A stretch of DNA of 58,114 nt from JACKAL01 sp964400355 (GCA_964400355.1 CAYNTO010000019.1:1-58114), one strand, 5' to 3'. Positions 15,384 to 24,588 are shown, counted from the stretch's first letter. Notes: a model not told the origin generated them from the sequence alone. Translations and numbers: made by a program.

Positions 15384-15836
15384 ATGCCAAAGAAGAAAGC
15401 GAACGCTCCTGACATGGAAGCCAATAAAACCCGACAGAAGCTAGAGAATACGCCATTCAAATCGGCTGCCGAAATGAACGATGCGTCCCACGACATCCAA
15501 ATGCAAGTTTGGCGAAGACTTGAATACTCGCGAGTCTTTCAGCAAATGACGGACAATGAGAACTATAGGTTCGTCCAAGACGAGCTTAAGCAAGGGCTTA
15601 CCTGTGGCTACGGCGAAGAGGGGGCATACCTTGTTCGCGTGTTCAGTGAAGGCGTCGGCGTTAAAATCTCGATCAATAAAGATCTCGTCAAAGAGATAGA
15701 TAAGAGTGAAGGCTTTGTAGAGGCTCTTATTCGCTCGACTTCGGATTCTTTCTCGAAATCCTACTATCAGATTAAAGGAATGCTGCCCATCGATGGCAGC
15801 GAAGTCCAAGACATCAATAAGCCGAAACAACGGTAA
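15384..15836 (+). CDS. Hypothetical protein
   Basis: 150 residues, Lys- and Asp/Glu-rich with an N-terminal KKKANAPDMEANKTRQ segment, probably soluble. No motif is recognised. The ATG used has AGGA almost touching it; a TTG 18 bases upstream is an alternative start. It is divergent from the receiver/XRE pair across a 187-base AT-rich interval. Confidence 0.55.
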   Translation: MPKKKANAPDMEANKTRQKLENTPFKSAAEMNDASHDIQMQVWRRLEYSRVFQQMTDNENYRFVQDELKQGLTCGYGEEGAYLVRVFSEGVGVKISINKDLVKEIDKSEGFVEALIRSTSDSFSKSYYQIKGMLPIDGSEVQDINKPKQR

Positions 15837-16139
15837 CAGTTAAGCTTCTTCCCTTGAAAGCTGCCTCGCGATCTACTCGATAACGTAGCATACCTCAAAG
15901 CCACATCGTGCCCTGGAGCTTCGTCTGGCTCCATTTATCAGTAATGCGCCTCTTACACGGATTCTGTATCTGGTCTCAAGTAGAGGCCACGGCCGGCGGC
16001 AGTAGGCGGAACAGGCCACAAGACCATTTTCTGAAGAAATTCGTAAACTCTTTCGACACTTACGACGAAGAGTATCTTGCAATTCCTAGTCTCGAAACAT
16101 TTGGAAGTTTCAGCAGGGTGAACGCGCAAGGAGGCAACT
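15837..16139. other. Intergenic region without supported gene
   Basis: About 300 bases. Overlapping open frames on both strands have no ribosome site or family resemblance and look spurious. The segment ends in the strong ribosome site (GGAGG) of the next gene. Confidence 0.5.
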
Positions 16140-16421
16140 ATGAAAATCGTCGGAAAAATTCTTTGGTGGGATGCCCGCGACAAAGAGGGCATCGCAGTAG
16201 ATGCCGATGGCAACGAATACTACTTCAACTATTCCGTTTTTCCTGAACATTCAAAGTTGAAGTCCGTAGAGGGTCGATTCGTTCAGTTCCAGGTCAATAG
16301 GCGTGTGAAGCATATGCTCTGCGCAACGGGGGTAACTATCGTTCCCGTGGCAGCCACTTCTAAAGCGAAGCGTACTTTTGAGAAGTCGGCGAAATCAAGA
16401 ACCCCAGAAGTTGCGGCGTAG
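16140..16421 (+). CDS. Cold-shock-domain-like small protein
   Basis: 93 residues. The opening (MKIVGKILWWDARDKEGIAV, then DADGNEYYFNYSVF and VEGRFVQFQVNRRVKHMLCA) follows the five-strand OB pattern of cold-shock proteins: a G-K-I-x-W-W start in place of G-x-V-K-W-F, then a D-G-x-E-Y-Y-F-x-x-S segment. The C-terminus is basic. Such proteins bind single-stranded nucleic acid. A GGAGG Shine-Dalgarno precedes it, and the methylase gene starts 16 bases downstream, so it appears to be the first gene of that operon. The family assignment is by pattern only. Confidence 0.6.
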   Translation: MKIVGKILWWDARDKEGIAVDADGNEYYFNYSVFPEHSKLKSVEGRFVQFQVNRRVKHMLCATGVTIVPVAATSKAKRTFEKSAKSRTPEVAA

Positions 16422-16437
16422 GCAGGAACGGATCAAG

Positions 16438-19400
16438 ATGATGAAACAAAATCAAAGACCAGACGGAACAAGTTTGTACTTCTCCAATAATGGACTCTTC
16501 TCGGAAAACTATCTTCAATACAGACTTCCAGAAGAAAAAAACGATGCTTTCATCCTAGAGCATTGGGAAACAGAAGCTCTGCCGGAATTTTCGGAGTGTT
16601 ACGAATGGATGCTTTCTACTTGGGATGAGTACAAAGATATTTATAAGAATCTTGATGAAGCCCAACTTGAGGATAAATGGATTCGACCAATTCTCAAGCG
16701 TCTTGGCTGGACATACGAAGTTCAGGACAGGTTGAAAAAACGAGGCAAAACACAGATTCCTGACTACTCTCTATTCAAGGACGACAAGACTTATATTCAG
16801 GGTAAATCTGCAAAAACAAATGAGGCATACTTTAAGCATGTTCTTGCGGTGGCCGACGCAAAAGCAATGGGCGTCAATCTCGATGGGAATGGGCGTACAA
16901 ATAGCAACCCAAGCTACCAAATCATCCGGTACATGGAAGATACTGGAAAAACTTGGGGTATCCTTACCGATGGCGAATATTGGAGATTATATTCTCTAAA
17001 TTCTGAATCGAAATTTACCACCTACTACGAAATCAATATTCGGAAGGCTCTTGCTGAAAGAGATGACGAAAGATTCAAATACTTTTTTAACTTCTTCCGA
17101 AGAGAATCATTCCTTGCGAAAACTGCCAACGACCATTCGTTCTTGGATGTTGTCTATAGATCAGGCGAACAATACGCCAAAGAAGTTGAAATACAGTTGA
17201 AGCGCAGAGCATTTCATATTGCTCAAGCTATCTGCAAAGGATTTGCTTCGCAGTACCCTAACCTCAAGGAGTCTGATTACCCTGAGGTTTATAATCACAG
17301 TCTTTTCCTTTTGTTCCGGCTCATGTTCATTCTGAATGCCGAAGCCAAAGGGATTTTTGATGTGAATGACCTGTCCGACTACTTCCCATCATCATTGCGA
17401 AGTCTCGCTATAGAATTGAAAAATGACTTCGAGATTGGGCGTAAATGGTCAGATCAATCAAAGACGTATTCACATTTGATGAATCTGATGAATCTTCTGC
17501 AAAAGGGAGATTCAAAACTTAATGTAACCTCACTTGGAGATGAAATTTTCTCTTCCGGCGCAAAGGGCTATTTTAAGTCCCATCAAATATCAGATGCCAT
17601 TCTGAATCCAGCGATTGTTGAACTTGCCTGTGCCTATGATGAAGAAGGTGATCTAAAATTCATTGATTACAAAAGACTATCTCCCGACCACTTAGGCTCT
17701 TTGTTCGAGGGACTGCTTGATTACAAGCTCACTCTGGCGAAAGAGAAAATGGTGGACGACGCAGGGGAAATGAAAGCGTGGTCCGACATATCCCTAAAAA
17801 AGCAGGAACGACTTAAAGGATCGGCAATAGCCAGAGGCGAGTTGTACCTAGAGAGTGGCACCGGAAGTCGAAAAGATACTGGATCTTACTACACCCCAAG
17901 TTACATCGTAGATTATATTGTAGCGAACGTCTTGGGGCCTCTTTGTGAAAACAAAACAGCAAAAGAAATTCTGACACTAAAAGTATGCGATCCGGCGATG
18001 GGATCAGGCCACTTTTTGATTGGAGCAATAAAGTATCTCGAAGAAAAGGTTCTTGATGCGATTTACAAAGAAGAAAAAAATCCTGATATTGAGCGAGAGG
18101 ATATTCGTTGGGAGATTCTGCACAACTGCATATTCGGCGTCGATCTTAACCCTCTGGCAGTAGAGTTAGCTAAATTTTCACTTTGGATGTACACAGTTAG
18201 CAAGAAGCAGGAGCTGGAACCTCTTTCCGATCAACTTATTGCGGCTGATTCCTTACTGGAGCAAAAGCGAATTAAGTCCCACTTCAATTTGAGAGATGGG
18301 TTCGACGGTATCGTTGGAAATCCACCTTATGTAAATACGTTTTTACTGGAGAGGATTCTGACCAAGAATCCAACTTATAAAGAGGACATTAAGGCAAATC
18401 TCGTATCTGCCAAAGGTGCCTTTGATATTTGTTCTCTTTTCGTTGAAGTCGCCAGGAAAATTGGGCCGAAAGCCCGTATCGGGTACATTCTGCCGAATAA
18501 ACTGGTTGCTGTAGATAGCGCAAAAGGAATGAGGGAGTTTATCAAAGATGATCCTTCTACGTTTCTTGAGTCCGTCGATGATGTGAGTAACGTACCGATT
18601 TTTGAAGATGCCGCCGTTTACCCAATCGTTCTTTGCCTTGGTGGAAAACAACCAGAAACTGTTTCCGTGAGAAAGCATCAGGTCAAATTTGATTCGGAAC
18701 TTGAGTGGGCGGAAAAGGAATTTCCCACTGACTCCGGCGATAAGTACCTTGCGAATCTATTAGATGAGTCAGGTGTCGGCTCTTATGAAAGTGTCTTGTT
18801 GGGTAAGGAGCTGGAAATTGTATCAGCCGCTACCGTTGATGAGGCATATAAGGCCATCAAGCCAAATATCACTTCAAAAAAGCCAAGAACGGGCGTCAAG
18901 TTTGCGGTTAGTGGAAACTTCATCAGCTTCGGCTGCACTTGGGAAGATCAGAAGGTTCAGTATTTGAAGACAAGTTACTTGAAGCCGTACCTAGATTTGT
19001 CTTCGTCGAAAATTATCGACAAGAGGAAGCAGCAGTACACTAAAAACAAATTGATTATTCCTAACATGACCCAGATGCTCCGAGCGTATTTCGATAAAGG
19101 GGAAATCGCGCCAGGTATTTCTACGACGATGATCCTTGGAAAGCGTGATGATCTTAAAGCGGTCGCTGCTTATATCAACTCGAAAATCGCCACTAAGGTT
19201 TATGCGGGAATGTTCGAGTCGCTTCATCTTAACGGAGGCGCACTTCGAGTCGGCACTCCACAACTTGAGCAGATGCCAATTCCTACTCCTGTCCTCAAAG
19301 AGGGGAAGACAAAGGAATCTCTTGTGGCATTTTACGAACGGATTTCTTCTCTCGTAGGTAAATTGCTTGCTGGTGGGGCCAAAGGAACGGTCGTTAGAAA

Positions 19401-19548
19401 AATTTTGGACAGACAAGAAATAAAGCCAGAACTGTTAAATGGGAATATCTCGCTTCGAGCATTGCAAGATGCTTTGGCCGAGCTGGATGCGCTCTGTGAG
19501 AGTTTGGTATCTGCCCCGAAACAAACAAAGAAGACTGCTTCGAGGTAA
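16438..19548 (+). CDS. Type IIG/PglX-like restriction-modification protein (N6-adenine methylase)
   Basis: 1036 residues. An N-terminal region carries a PD-(D/E)XK-like arrangement: PDYSLF near 108 followed by YIQGKSAK near 120, with Q where an acidic residue is expected. The methylase core has motif I (DPAMGSGHF, about 520) and the catalytic GNPPYV (about 626), an Eco57I-type gamma N6-adenine methylase. The C-terminal third, with HLNGGALRVGTPQLEQMPIP, resembles the TaqI/Eco57I target-recognition domain. It would methylate an adenine in one asymmetric site, with or without cleavage. The chosen start follows the cold-shock-like gene by 16 bases. Similar proteins serve BREX (PglX) and DISARM (DrmMI), but the partner genes of those systems are absent. 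Confidence 0.9.
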   Translation: MMKQNQRPDGTSLYFSNNGLFSENYLQYRLPEEKNDAFILEHWETEALPEFSECYEWMLSTWDEYKDIYKNLDEAQLEDKWIRPILKRLGWTYEVQDRLKKRGKTQIPDYSLFKDDKTYIQGKSAKTNEAYFKHVLAVADAKAMGVNLDGNGRTNSNPSYQIIRYMEDTGKTWGILTDGEYWRLYSLNSESKFTTYYEINIRKALAERDDERFKYFFNFFRRESFLAKTANDHSFLDVVYRSGEQYAKEVEIQLKRRAFHIAQAICKGFASQYPNLKESDYPEVYNHSLFLLFRLMFILNAEAKGIFDVNDLSDYFPSSLRSLAIELKNDFEIGRKWSDQSKTYSHLMNLMNLLQKGDSKLNVTSLGDEIFSSGAKGYFKSHQISDAILNPAIVELACAYDEEGDLKFIDYKRLSPDHLGSLFEGLLDYKLTLAKEKMVDDAGEMKAWSDISLKKQERLKGSAIARGELYLESGTGSRKDTGSYYTPSYIVDYIVANVLGPLCENKTAKEILTLKVCDPAMGSGHFLIGAIKYLEEKVLDAIYKEEKNPDIEREDIRWEILHNCIFGVDLNPLAVELAKFSLWMYTVSKKQELEPLSDQLIAADSLLEQKRIKSHFNLRDGFDGIVGNPPYVNTFLLERILTKNPTYKEDIKANLVSAKGAFDICSLFVEVARKIGPKARIGYILPNKLVAVDSAKGMREFIKDDPSTFLESVDDVSNVPIFEDAAVYPIVLCLGGKQPETVSVRKHQVKFDSELEWAEKEFPTDSGDKYLANLLDESGVGSYESVLLGKELEIVSAATVDEAYKAIKPNITSKKPRTGVKFAVSGNFISFGCTWEDQKVQYLKTSYLKPYLDLSSSKIIDKRKQQYTKNKLIIPNMTQMLRAYFDKGEIAPGISTTMILGKRDDLKAVAAYINSKIATKVYAGMFESLHLNGGALRVGTPQLEQMPIPTPVLKEGKTKESLVAFYERISSLVGKLLAGGAKGTVVRKILDRQEIKPELLNGNISLRALQDALAELDALCESLVSAPKQTKKTASR

Positions 19549-19553
19549 TTGCC

Positions 19554-19958
19554 TCAGAGTGAGCAACTTTTCGTAAAAACAATTCCGCGTCGAGCTGGTG
19601 CTGGCGCGGGTTTTTTTAATGGAGTCACTTCTGAGATCACCCATGCCCAAGTCTCTGAACGGTTTCCAAACGCGAAGGCAGAGTCCTCTTTTACAAAATG
19701 CCTTTGAACATCACTCTTCCATTGCGCCTTGGTTTTGTATTGAAATGACTCCGAAAATGTAACCAGCCCAACAATACTGGCTTTACTTATCCCCTGCTTT
19801 TTTCCTATAGGCCCTGGTGTCTCAATAATTGCGATAGGAACTCCGACATATTGGCTAGGAAGTTGGTAGCCCCTAGTCTCAATAACCTTTTTTCCTTCAA
19901 CGATCATTCGGCTCCACGGCCATTGGATATTTAAACCAGGAACAGTACGTTTACTCAT
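19554..19958 (-). CDS. ASCH/PUA-like domain protein
   Basis: 134 residues with the ASCH pattern: GLNIQWPWSRMIVEGKKVIETRGYQ at the N-terminus (family form: l.i...w...Il.G.Kt.E.R), then IVGLVTFSESFQYKTKAQW, and WAWVISEVTPLKKP near the end. ASCH domains bind RNA or modified nucleosides; some are N4-acetylcytidine amidohydrolases. The start overlaps the radical SAM gene stop (ATGA), so the two are translationally coupled. It is co-directed with the radical SAM and RHH genes, opposite to the flanking nuclease genes. Confidence 0.8.
   Translation of the reverse strand: MSKRTVPGLNIQWPWSRMIVEGKKVIETRGYQLPSQYVGVPIAIIETPGPIGKKQGISKASIVGLVTFSESFQYKTKAQWKSDVQRHFVKEDSAFAFGNRSETWAWVISEVTPLKKPAPAPARRGIVFTKSCSL
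19585..19617 (+). terminator. Rho-independent terminator for the methylase gene
   Basis: CCGCG and CGCGG arms with an inner AGC-tggt-GCT pairing, followed by G and seven T. It lies inside the 3' end of the convergent ASCH gene. Confidence 0.6.
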
Positions 19959-21457
19959 GGAGGCGTCAGTCCAGTGTCCAAATTAGTTGATATTAGCTCT
20001 CTTCTCTTGGACTTCGGGATTACAGGGCTTTCCAAACCACTCGTGGCCGCTTCCTCGCCTGAAGCATTATTGGGATCTTTTGAAAATTGCTTTTGATAGT
20101 ACGCCTCTTCTTGCTGTGCGCGCTGGGCAAATATTTTTTTGGCGTCGTGCTTTTCGCGTTCAGACCACGGAATGTCTTGGCAGGACTTCTGGAAGGCCGG
20201 TACGAAACTCTTCACGTCACAGCAGTCAGACTTATTGCTCCAGAGTTTCTGATACTGGAAAAAGTCTTTCAACCCATTGCCGATGTAACAGGTGGTGAAT
20301 CGCAAATTTCGATCCCGCGCTTCGGTATGAAGTTTCCGGTAGTAGTACGAGATTTCCTTGTCGGAATAGTTCTTATCAGTGTTCCCACGGATTCCGGTGT
20401 TGAAGTTCTCAGGGCGGAAGAACACGCGCATATCTAGTCCTGACACATCTCGCATTCGATTGATTGTATACGGAGTCAGACGAACAAACCCAGTCAGAAC
20501 TGTTGGCGTTTTTGACTCGGCGATTTGATCTAAAAACTCTCCAGAGCGATCAATGTCAAAGAAATTAAATTTTGGTACTTCCGTGTGCGAACCAAATCGA
20601 CCTTTAATGTAATCTGGATCGGTGAAGTATCCATCGGGATAGCTCGGAAAGAGTGGGTTGATACGTACTGCCGTTCTGAATCCAGCCTCGTTAAGGGTTT
20701 TCAGTGCGGCGAATCTACGTTTGTTGTTAGGCGCTCCCGGCTCGGTCAGTTTGGTCAGTTCGTCGTTGTTGCTACAGATAGAAAACTGCACTGCGGAAAG
20801 GTCTTGTCGAAGCGTCGAAAGGTATGGCTCCTTAGCGATTAGGTCGGATCGCGTGAAAATGATGTAGGGATAGTTGTAGTAGCTAAGAATTTTCAGGAGT
20901 TCGAGAGTCACGCCATACTTCTGATCCATCCACATAAAGGAATCGGACATCGAACCAATACGGAGAGGCGTGCGCGATTCCATAATCGAGCGCCATTTGG
21001 TTCGCTTATCCGTCTCAAAAACTGTGTAGAATAGTTTGCGGATTTCAGACAAGTCGATAGGAAATGGAAAGGGTTTGTTCCAGGCTCCGTGTTGCGTCAA
21101 GCTAGCCTTTGCGTAGCAGTAGTGACAGTTATGAACACAGCCACGTCCATAGGTATCAATCTCGAAGGCGTAGAGGCACTTAGAGCAGCTATCGTGAAAG
21201 TTGGCGAGCCTCAACCCTGATTTAAAGAGGACGCCGCCACGCGGTTGGTTTTCGCCAAAACGGTTGTAGAGCTTGTCGTAAACTGTCCAGTCGAAACTGT
21301 CTGGGTAGCTTGATCCAAGCTTAGAAACTGTTCCCCACATTTTTGCCGACAACGGGCCATTGAACTTCGGCTCTTCACCAGAAATTTCCGGCGCAAAGTT
21401 CGGTATGCGCTCCCTTAGGAAGACTACATTTTGTTCTGTTCTTTCAAAATCTCTCAT
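19955..21457 (-). CDS. SPL-family radical SAM protein
   Basis: 500 residues. The radical SAM cluster motif is present in the SPL/COG1533 spacing: GRGCVHNCHYCYAK (C107, C111, C114). Two more Cys (CSKC, 91 and 94) come just before it. Downstream are MSDSFMWMDQKYG and FSICSNNDEL, and a further Cys group (CCDVKSF) near 418, possibly for a second Fe-S site. Spore photoproduct lyase relatives act on nucleic acid bases. The N-terminal extension and the disordered 60-residue C-tail are unusual. It is encoded between an RHH and an ASCH protein with overlapping ATGA junctions, so a three-gene module is clear. The substrate is not known. Confidence 0.85.
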   Translation of the reverse strand: MRDFERTEQNVVFLRERIPNFAPEISGEEPKFNGPLSAKMWGTVSKLGSSYPDSFDWTVYDKLYNRFGENQPRGGVLFKSGLRLANFHDSCSKCLYAFEIDTYGRGCVHNCHYCYAKASLTQHGAWNKPFPFPIDLSEIRKLFYTVFETDKRTKWRSIMESRTPLRIGSMSDSFMWMDQKYGVTLELLKILSYYNYPYIIFTRSDLIAKEPYLSTLRQDLSAVQFSICSNNDELTKLTEPGAPNNKRRFAALKTLNEAGFRTAVRINPLFPSYPDGYFTDPDYIKGRFGSHTEVPKFNFFDIDRSGEFLDQIAESKTPTVLTGFVRLTPYTINRMRDVSGLDMRVFFRPENFNTGIRGNTDKNYSDKEISYYYRKLHTEARDRNLRFTTCYIGNGLKDFFQYQKLWSNKSDCCDVKSFVPAFQKSCQDIPWSEREKHDAKKIFAQRAQQEEAYYQKQFSKDPNNASGEEAATSGLESPVIPKSKRRELISTNLDTGLTPP

Positions 21458-21675
21458 GTGCTACCCCGCGTTTCCTGACCAATCGGTTTCTCTCGTTTTA
21501 ATCTTGGTGAGCTTGTCTGGCCGTTGGGCCGGATTGTTACTCGCGGATCACGAATGAAGGTCAGAATTGCTAGGCGAGCTAAAGAAGAAAAATCCAAAAA
21601 CGTGTTGTTTTTCAAAAACTCCTCAATCTGTTGCTCTTCTTCATTTGAAAAACGAATCGCTCTTGTCCTCGACAT
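21454..21675 (-). CDS. Small RHH-like DNA-binding protein
   Basis: 73 residues: RTRAIRFSNEEEQQIEEFLKNNTFLDFSSLARLAILTFIRDP matches a ribbon-helix-helix pattern (a beta-strand with basic residues, a helix, a turn and a second helix with FSSLARLAI), followed by a basic tail. It is likely an autorepressor of the RHH-radical SAM-ASCH operon. It lies first in that operon, downstream of a good sigma-70 promoter, and its stop overlaps the radical SAM start. Confidence 0.7.
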   Translation of the reverse strand: MSRTRAIRFSNEEEQQIEEFLKNNTFLDFSSLARLAILTFIRDPRVTIRPNGQTSSPRLKREKPIGQETRGST

Positions 21676-21708
21676 ACACCATCGCCCAGCTTTCTTGTTC
21701 GGGTAGCG

Positions 21709-21736
21709 TGTATAACGCAGACCTTAGACCCGTCAA
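21709..21736 (-). promoter_or_regulatory. Sigma-70 promoter of the RHH-radical SAM-ASCH operon
   Basis: Minus strand TTGACG, 16-base spacer, TATACA. The start site would be near 21702, about 27 bases before the RHH ATG. Confidence 0.6.
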
Positions 21737-21741
21737 ACTGT

Positions 21742-21764
21742 TTTACACCGTTATACCATGTAAA
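21742..21764. promoter_or_regulatory. Dyad between divergent defence operons
   Basis: TTTACA-N11-TGTAAA, a perfect 6-bp dyad in the 186-base divergent interval between the RHH and DUF2779 genes, just upstream of the -35 of the RHH promoter. A candidate operator for the RHH protein that could coordinate both directions. Confidence 0.4.
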
Positions 21765-21861
21765 CAATACAGGCCATATCGAATGAGGGTAAATTTCAGC
21801 GCAAAGAAAGCCGATAAGATTCCGTAGTTTCAATTACTTAGATCGTTGGGAGCATCGGAGA

Positions 21862-23880
21862 ATGAGCAACAGACGCTATCTTACCAAGTCACGTTTCAAA
21901 GTTGGTTATGATTGTCCAACCAAACTATTCTTCTTAGACGATCCCACTTATGGAAACACAAACATCGACAATTCATTTCTTGAAGCCCTTGCGGAAGGAG
22001 GCTTTCAGGTCGGTGAGTTGGCAAAGGTTTATCATCCAGGTGGAATTGAAATTGAAACGCTCGATAAAGCCGAGGCCGTTAGAAAAACTCAAGAACTACT
22101 AACAAGAGACTCCGTTACGATTTTTGAGGCCGCGATCCAGCACAAAAACCTTTTCATTCGAGCTGACATTCTTATTAAAAGTGGAAATCGCATAGAAATA
22201 ATTGAGGTAAAAGCAAAGAGCTATGACCGTTCCGAAGAAGATCAATTCTATAATAGAACTCTACTCAAGAAGGGAGAGAAGAAACTAAGCTCTGCTTGGG
22301 AGCCGTATCTGATTGATGTTGCATTTCAATGCTATGTTGTAAAGTCGGCCTTTCCTTCCCTTGTTGTTTCGGGCTCCCTCATGCTTGCTGACAAATCGGC
22401 GACTGCTTCTGTCGATGGGATTAACCAAAGATTTTTTCTTGAGAAGTCCTCCACTGGACGTACAACAGCGCGAGCCGCCGCTGGAACCACTAAGGAAAGC
22501 CTTGGCGCACCTCTTCTACTCCGAGTTCCCGTTGCAGATGAAATTGAACTTGTGTGGGGATCTACGTACGAAATAGCAGACAAGTCGCTCGTCTTTTCAG
22601 ACTTAGTTGATTTTCTTGCTGATACCTGTGTCCATCGGAATTTTATCAAGCCTGTTGTCGGAACACAGTGCAAGTCTTGTGAATTTCGTATTGATAAAGC
22701 AGATGGAAAGAAAAGTGGTTTCGATCACTGCTGGATCACGGCAAAAAATCTAAGACAATCCGACCTCAATAAGCCATTTGTCTTTGATGTTTGGAACTTC
22801 AGAAACGCCGCTCGCTTGATCGAAGGTGGAGCGGTATTCATGGATCAGATAAATGAAGAAGATATTGCTCCAAGAAAATCTACTGATACTCCTGGCTTAT
22901 CTGCCTCTGAGCGCCAATGGCTGCAAATTGAAAAGGTAAAAAATAACGATTTATCTCCGTTCATCGACAAGCGAGGACTTGCACAAGAGTTCGCCTCGTG
23001 GACATATCCGCTTCATTTTATCGACTTTGAAACCACGATGGTAGCCATTCCCTTTCATAAAGGACGTCGTCCGTATGAGCAAATAGCCTTTCAATTCTCT
23101 CATCATCGCGTGGATCAGGACGGCACGATTACTCATGTCGATGAATACATCAATCGTGAAAAGGGCAAATTTCCAAACTTTGATTTTGTTCGTGCGCTTA
23201 AAAAATCTCTGGAAGGAGATGAGGGCACGATCTTTCGTTATGCGGCCCACGAAAACACAGTTCTTAATCAAATCAAAGAGCAGATTCTTTCCTGCGAAAA
23301 ACCAATAGAAGATGGTGAAGAATTGATTCATTTCATTGAATCAATCACTACGTACTCTAAAGGTTCCAAGAAGTCGGTAGTTGGCGCACGGTGTATGATT
23401 GACCTTTGCGAGCTGGTGAAAAGATACTTTTACCATCCTGCGATGAAGGGTTCTAATTCGATCAAAAGAGTTCTTCCTGCCATTCTGAATGCTTCCGATT
23501 TTCTGAAGAAAAAATATGCCGATCCCATCTACGGTGCTTCTGGCGGCATAATGAGCCTGAACTTTCAAAACTGGTGCTGGATACAAACAGACGAAGATGG
23601 CTCAGTGATTGACCCATACAAACGACTCCCTTCAATCTTCTCAGATATTGATCTTGAGGAGATGGAATTACTTATAGTGGATGGCAGCATAGCAGATGGA
23701 GGTGCGGCCATGACTGCGTATTCCCGGATGCAATTCACGGAAATGACTCCAGTAGAGTGCGAAGGGGTTACGAAAGCTCTTTTGAAATACTGTGAGCTTG
23801 ATACATTCGCAATGGTGATGATCTACGAATACTGGAAAGACTGCATTGCCTCTCAGAAAAAGAAGGGGCAAGCGGCATGA
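21862..23880 (+). CDS. DUF2779-type protein: Cas4-like Fe-S nuclease fused to a DEDD exonuclease-like domain
   Basis: 672 residues. The N-terminal half has a RecB/Cas4-type nuclease core: D102 (IRADILI), then E115-V-K117 (IEVKAKS). Four cysteines could hold an Fe-S cluster (C18 in YDCPTK; CKSC near 270; DHCW near 290). The C-terminal half has an RNase H-like DEDD arrangement: IDFETT near 388, a middle Asp in CMIDLCELV, and a final CELDTF near 655. Family precedent is DUF2779 with N-terminal TM0106/RecB-like sequence. Two nuclease activities in one chain are therefore likely. Its stop overlaps the HNH gene start (ATGA), the first step of a three-gene operon with the SNF2 helicase. Confidence 0.8.
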   Translation: MSNRRYLTKSRFKVGYDCPTKLFFLDDPTYGNTNIDNSFLEALAEGGFQVGELAKVYHPGGIEIETLDKAEAVRKTQELLTRDSVTIFEAAIQHKNLFIRADILIKSGNRIEIIEVKAKSYDRSEEDQFYNRTLLKKGEKKLSSAWEPYLIDVAFQCYVVKSAFPSLVVSGSLMLADKSATASVDGINQRFFLEKSSTGRTTARAAAGTTKESLGAPLLLRVPVADEIELVWGSTYEIADKSLVFSDLVDFLADTCVHRNFIKPVVGTQCKSCEFRIDKADGKKSGFDHCWITAKNLRQSDLNKPFVFDVWNFRNAARLIEGGAVFMDQINEEDIAPRKSTDTPGLSASERQWLQIEKVKNNDLSPFIDKRGLAQEFASWTYPLHFIDFETTMVAIPFHKGRRPYEQIAFQFSHHRVDQDGTITHVDEYINREKGKFPNFDFVRALKKSLEGDEGTIFRYAAHENTVLNQIKEQILSCEKPIEDGEELIHFIESITTYSKGSKKSVVGARCMIDLCELVKRYFYHPAMKGSNSIKRVLPAILNASDFLKKKYADPIYGASGGIMSLNFQNWCWIQTDEDGSVIDPYKRLPSIFSDIDLEEMELLIVDGSIADGGAAMTAYSRMQFTEMTPVECEGVTKALLKYCELDTFAMVMIYEYWKDCIASQKKKGQAA

Positions 23881-24581
23881 TCGAATCTACTATTAGAGAT
23901 AAATATCTTGAAGCGCTAAAGATGATCGGTGGATGGGCCATCGTCTCCGAATGGGCAATTAAATTTGGGGAAATGTATCCTGAATTATTGGCCAAAGCCC
24001 ATCAAGAGGCCCTAAAGCAGAAAAAGCCCTCAACTGGACTGAGAGAGATCGCGGCTCGTATGAGTTCAGCAATTTCGACTGGAGCCTTCGAGGGAAAAGT
24101 TGAAGTAGACGAATCCGAGCGGCCCCGAAAAGTACGCTATCTGTCTGAAGTTGAAGCTCAGGAGTATCTCGATAAAGAGGTGGAAAACGATACTGAGCCA
24201 TTGAGTCGAGCTGAGAGAATCCAAGAAGATGAAAGGTTGCTAACTCAGACGGACCATTACCGTATAACCGAATTTTACTCAATCGCCGATGATCTAAAAA
24301 AAATATTCCGCTTAGATTTCGAAGTGGATCACTCATTGGCTATTTTGGGCGGAGAAGAGCAAGGCAAACATCATCCAGATAATTTGCAACTACTGACCAA
24401 AGCTCACAATGGACGGAAAAACAATTCGTCGTGGACCCGTTTTTCATTCGATGAGCAAGTTGAGTATATTAAAGCCGCCGTAAGACTCCAGAAAATTGTC
24501 GAAAGAAAAATGAACATTCAGATTGATGACTCTTTAATAGAGAACATCATCTTGCGCTTAAAGCTTGTTTACGGGAACTAA
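23877..24581 (+). CDS. HNH endonuclease-like protein
   Basis: 234 residues. The C-terminal half carries an HNH fold signature: DFEVDHSLAILGG, followed by HHPDNLQLL and KAHNGRKNNSSW, i.e. DH, then N-L, then the HN-x-x-K helix. The usual zinc-binding Cys pairs are absent, as in Cys-free HNH enzymes. The N-terminus (WAIVSEWAIKFGEMYPELLAKAH) is helical and may be a specificity or interaction domain. It overlaps the upstream nuclease gene, and the SNF2 start lies 7 bases after its stop, so all three are co-transcribed. Confidence 0.8.
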   Translation: MIESTIRDKYLEALKMIGGWAIVSEWAIKFGEMYPELLAKAHQEALKQKKPSTGLREIAARMSSAISTGAFEGKVEVDESERPRKVRYLSEVEAQEYLDKEVENDTEPLSRAERIQEDERLLTQTDHYRITEFYSIADDLKKIFRLDFEVDHSLAILGGEEQGKHHPDNLQLLTKAHNGRKNNSSWTRFSFDEQVEYIKAAVRLQKIVERKMNIQIDDSLIENIILRLKLVYGN

Positions 24582-24588
24582 GGGAAAT

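Noticed and set aside
15908..16246. Overlapping ORFs on both strands before the cold-shock-like gene
   Set aside because: No ribosome site or family likeness; they overlap a gene with a strong Shine-Dalgarno.
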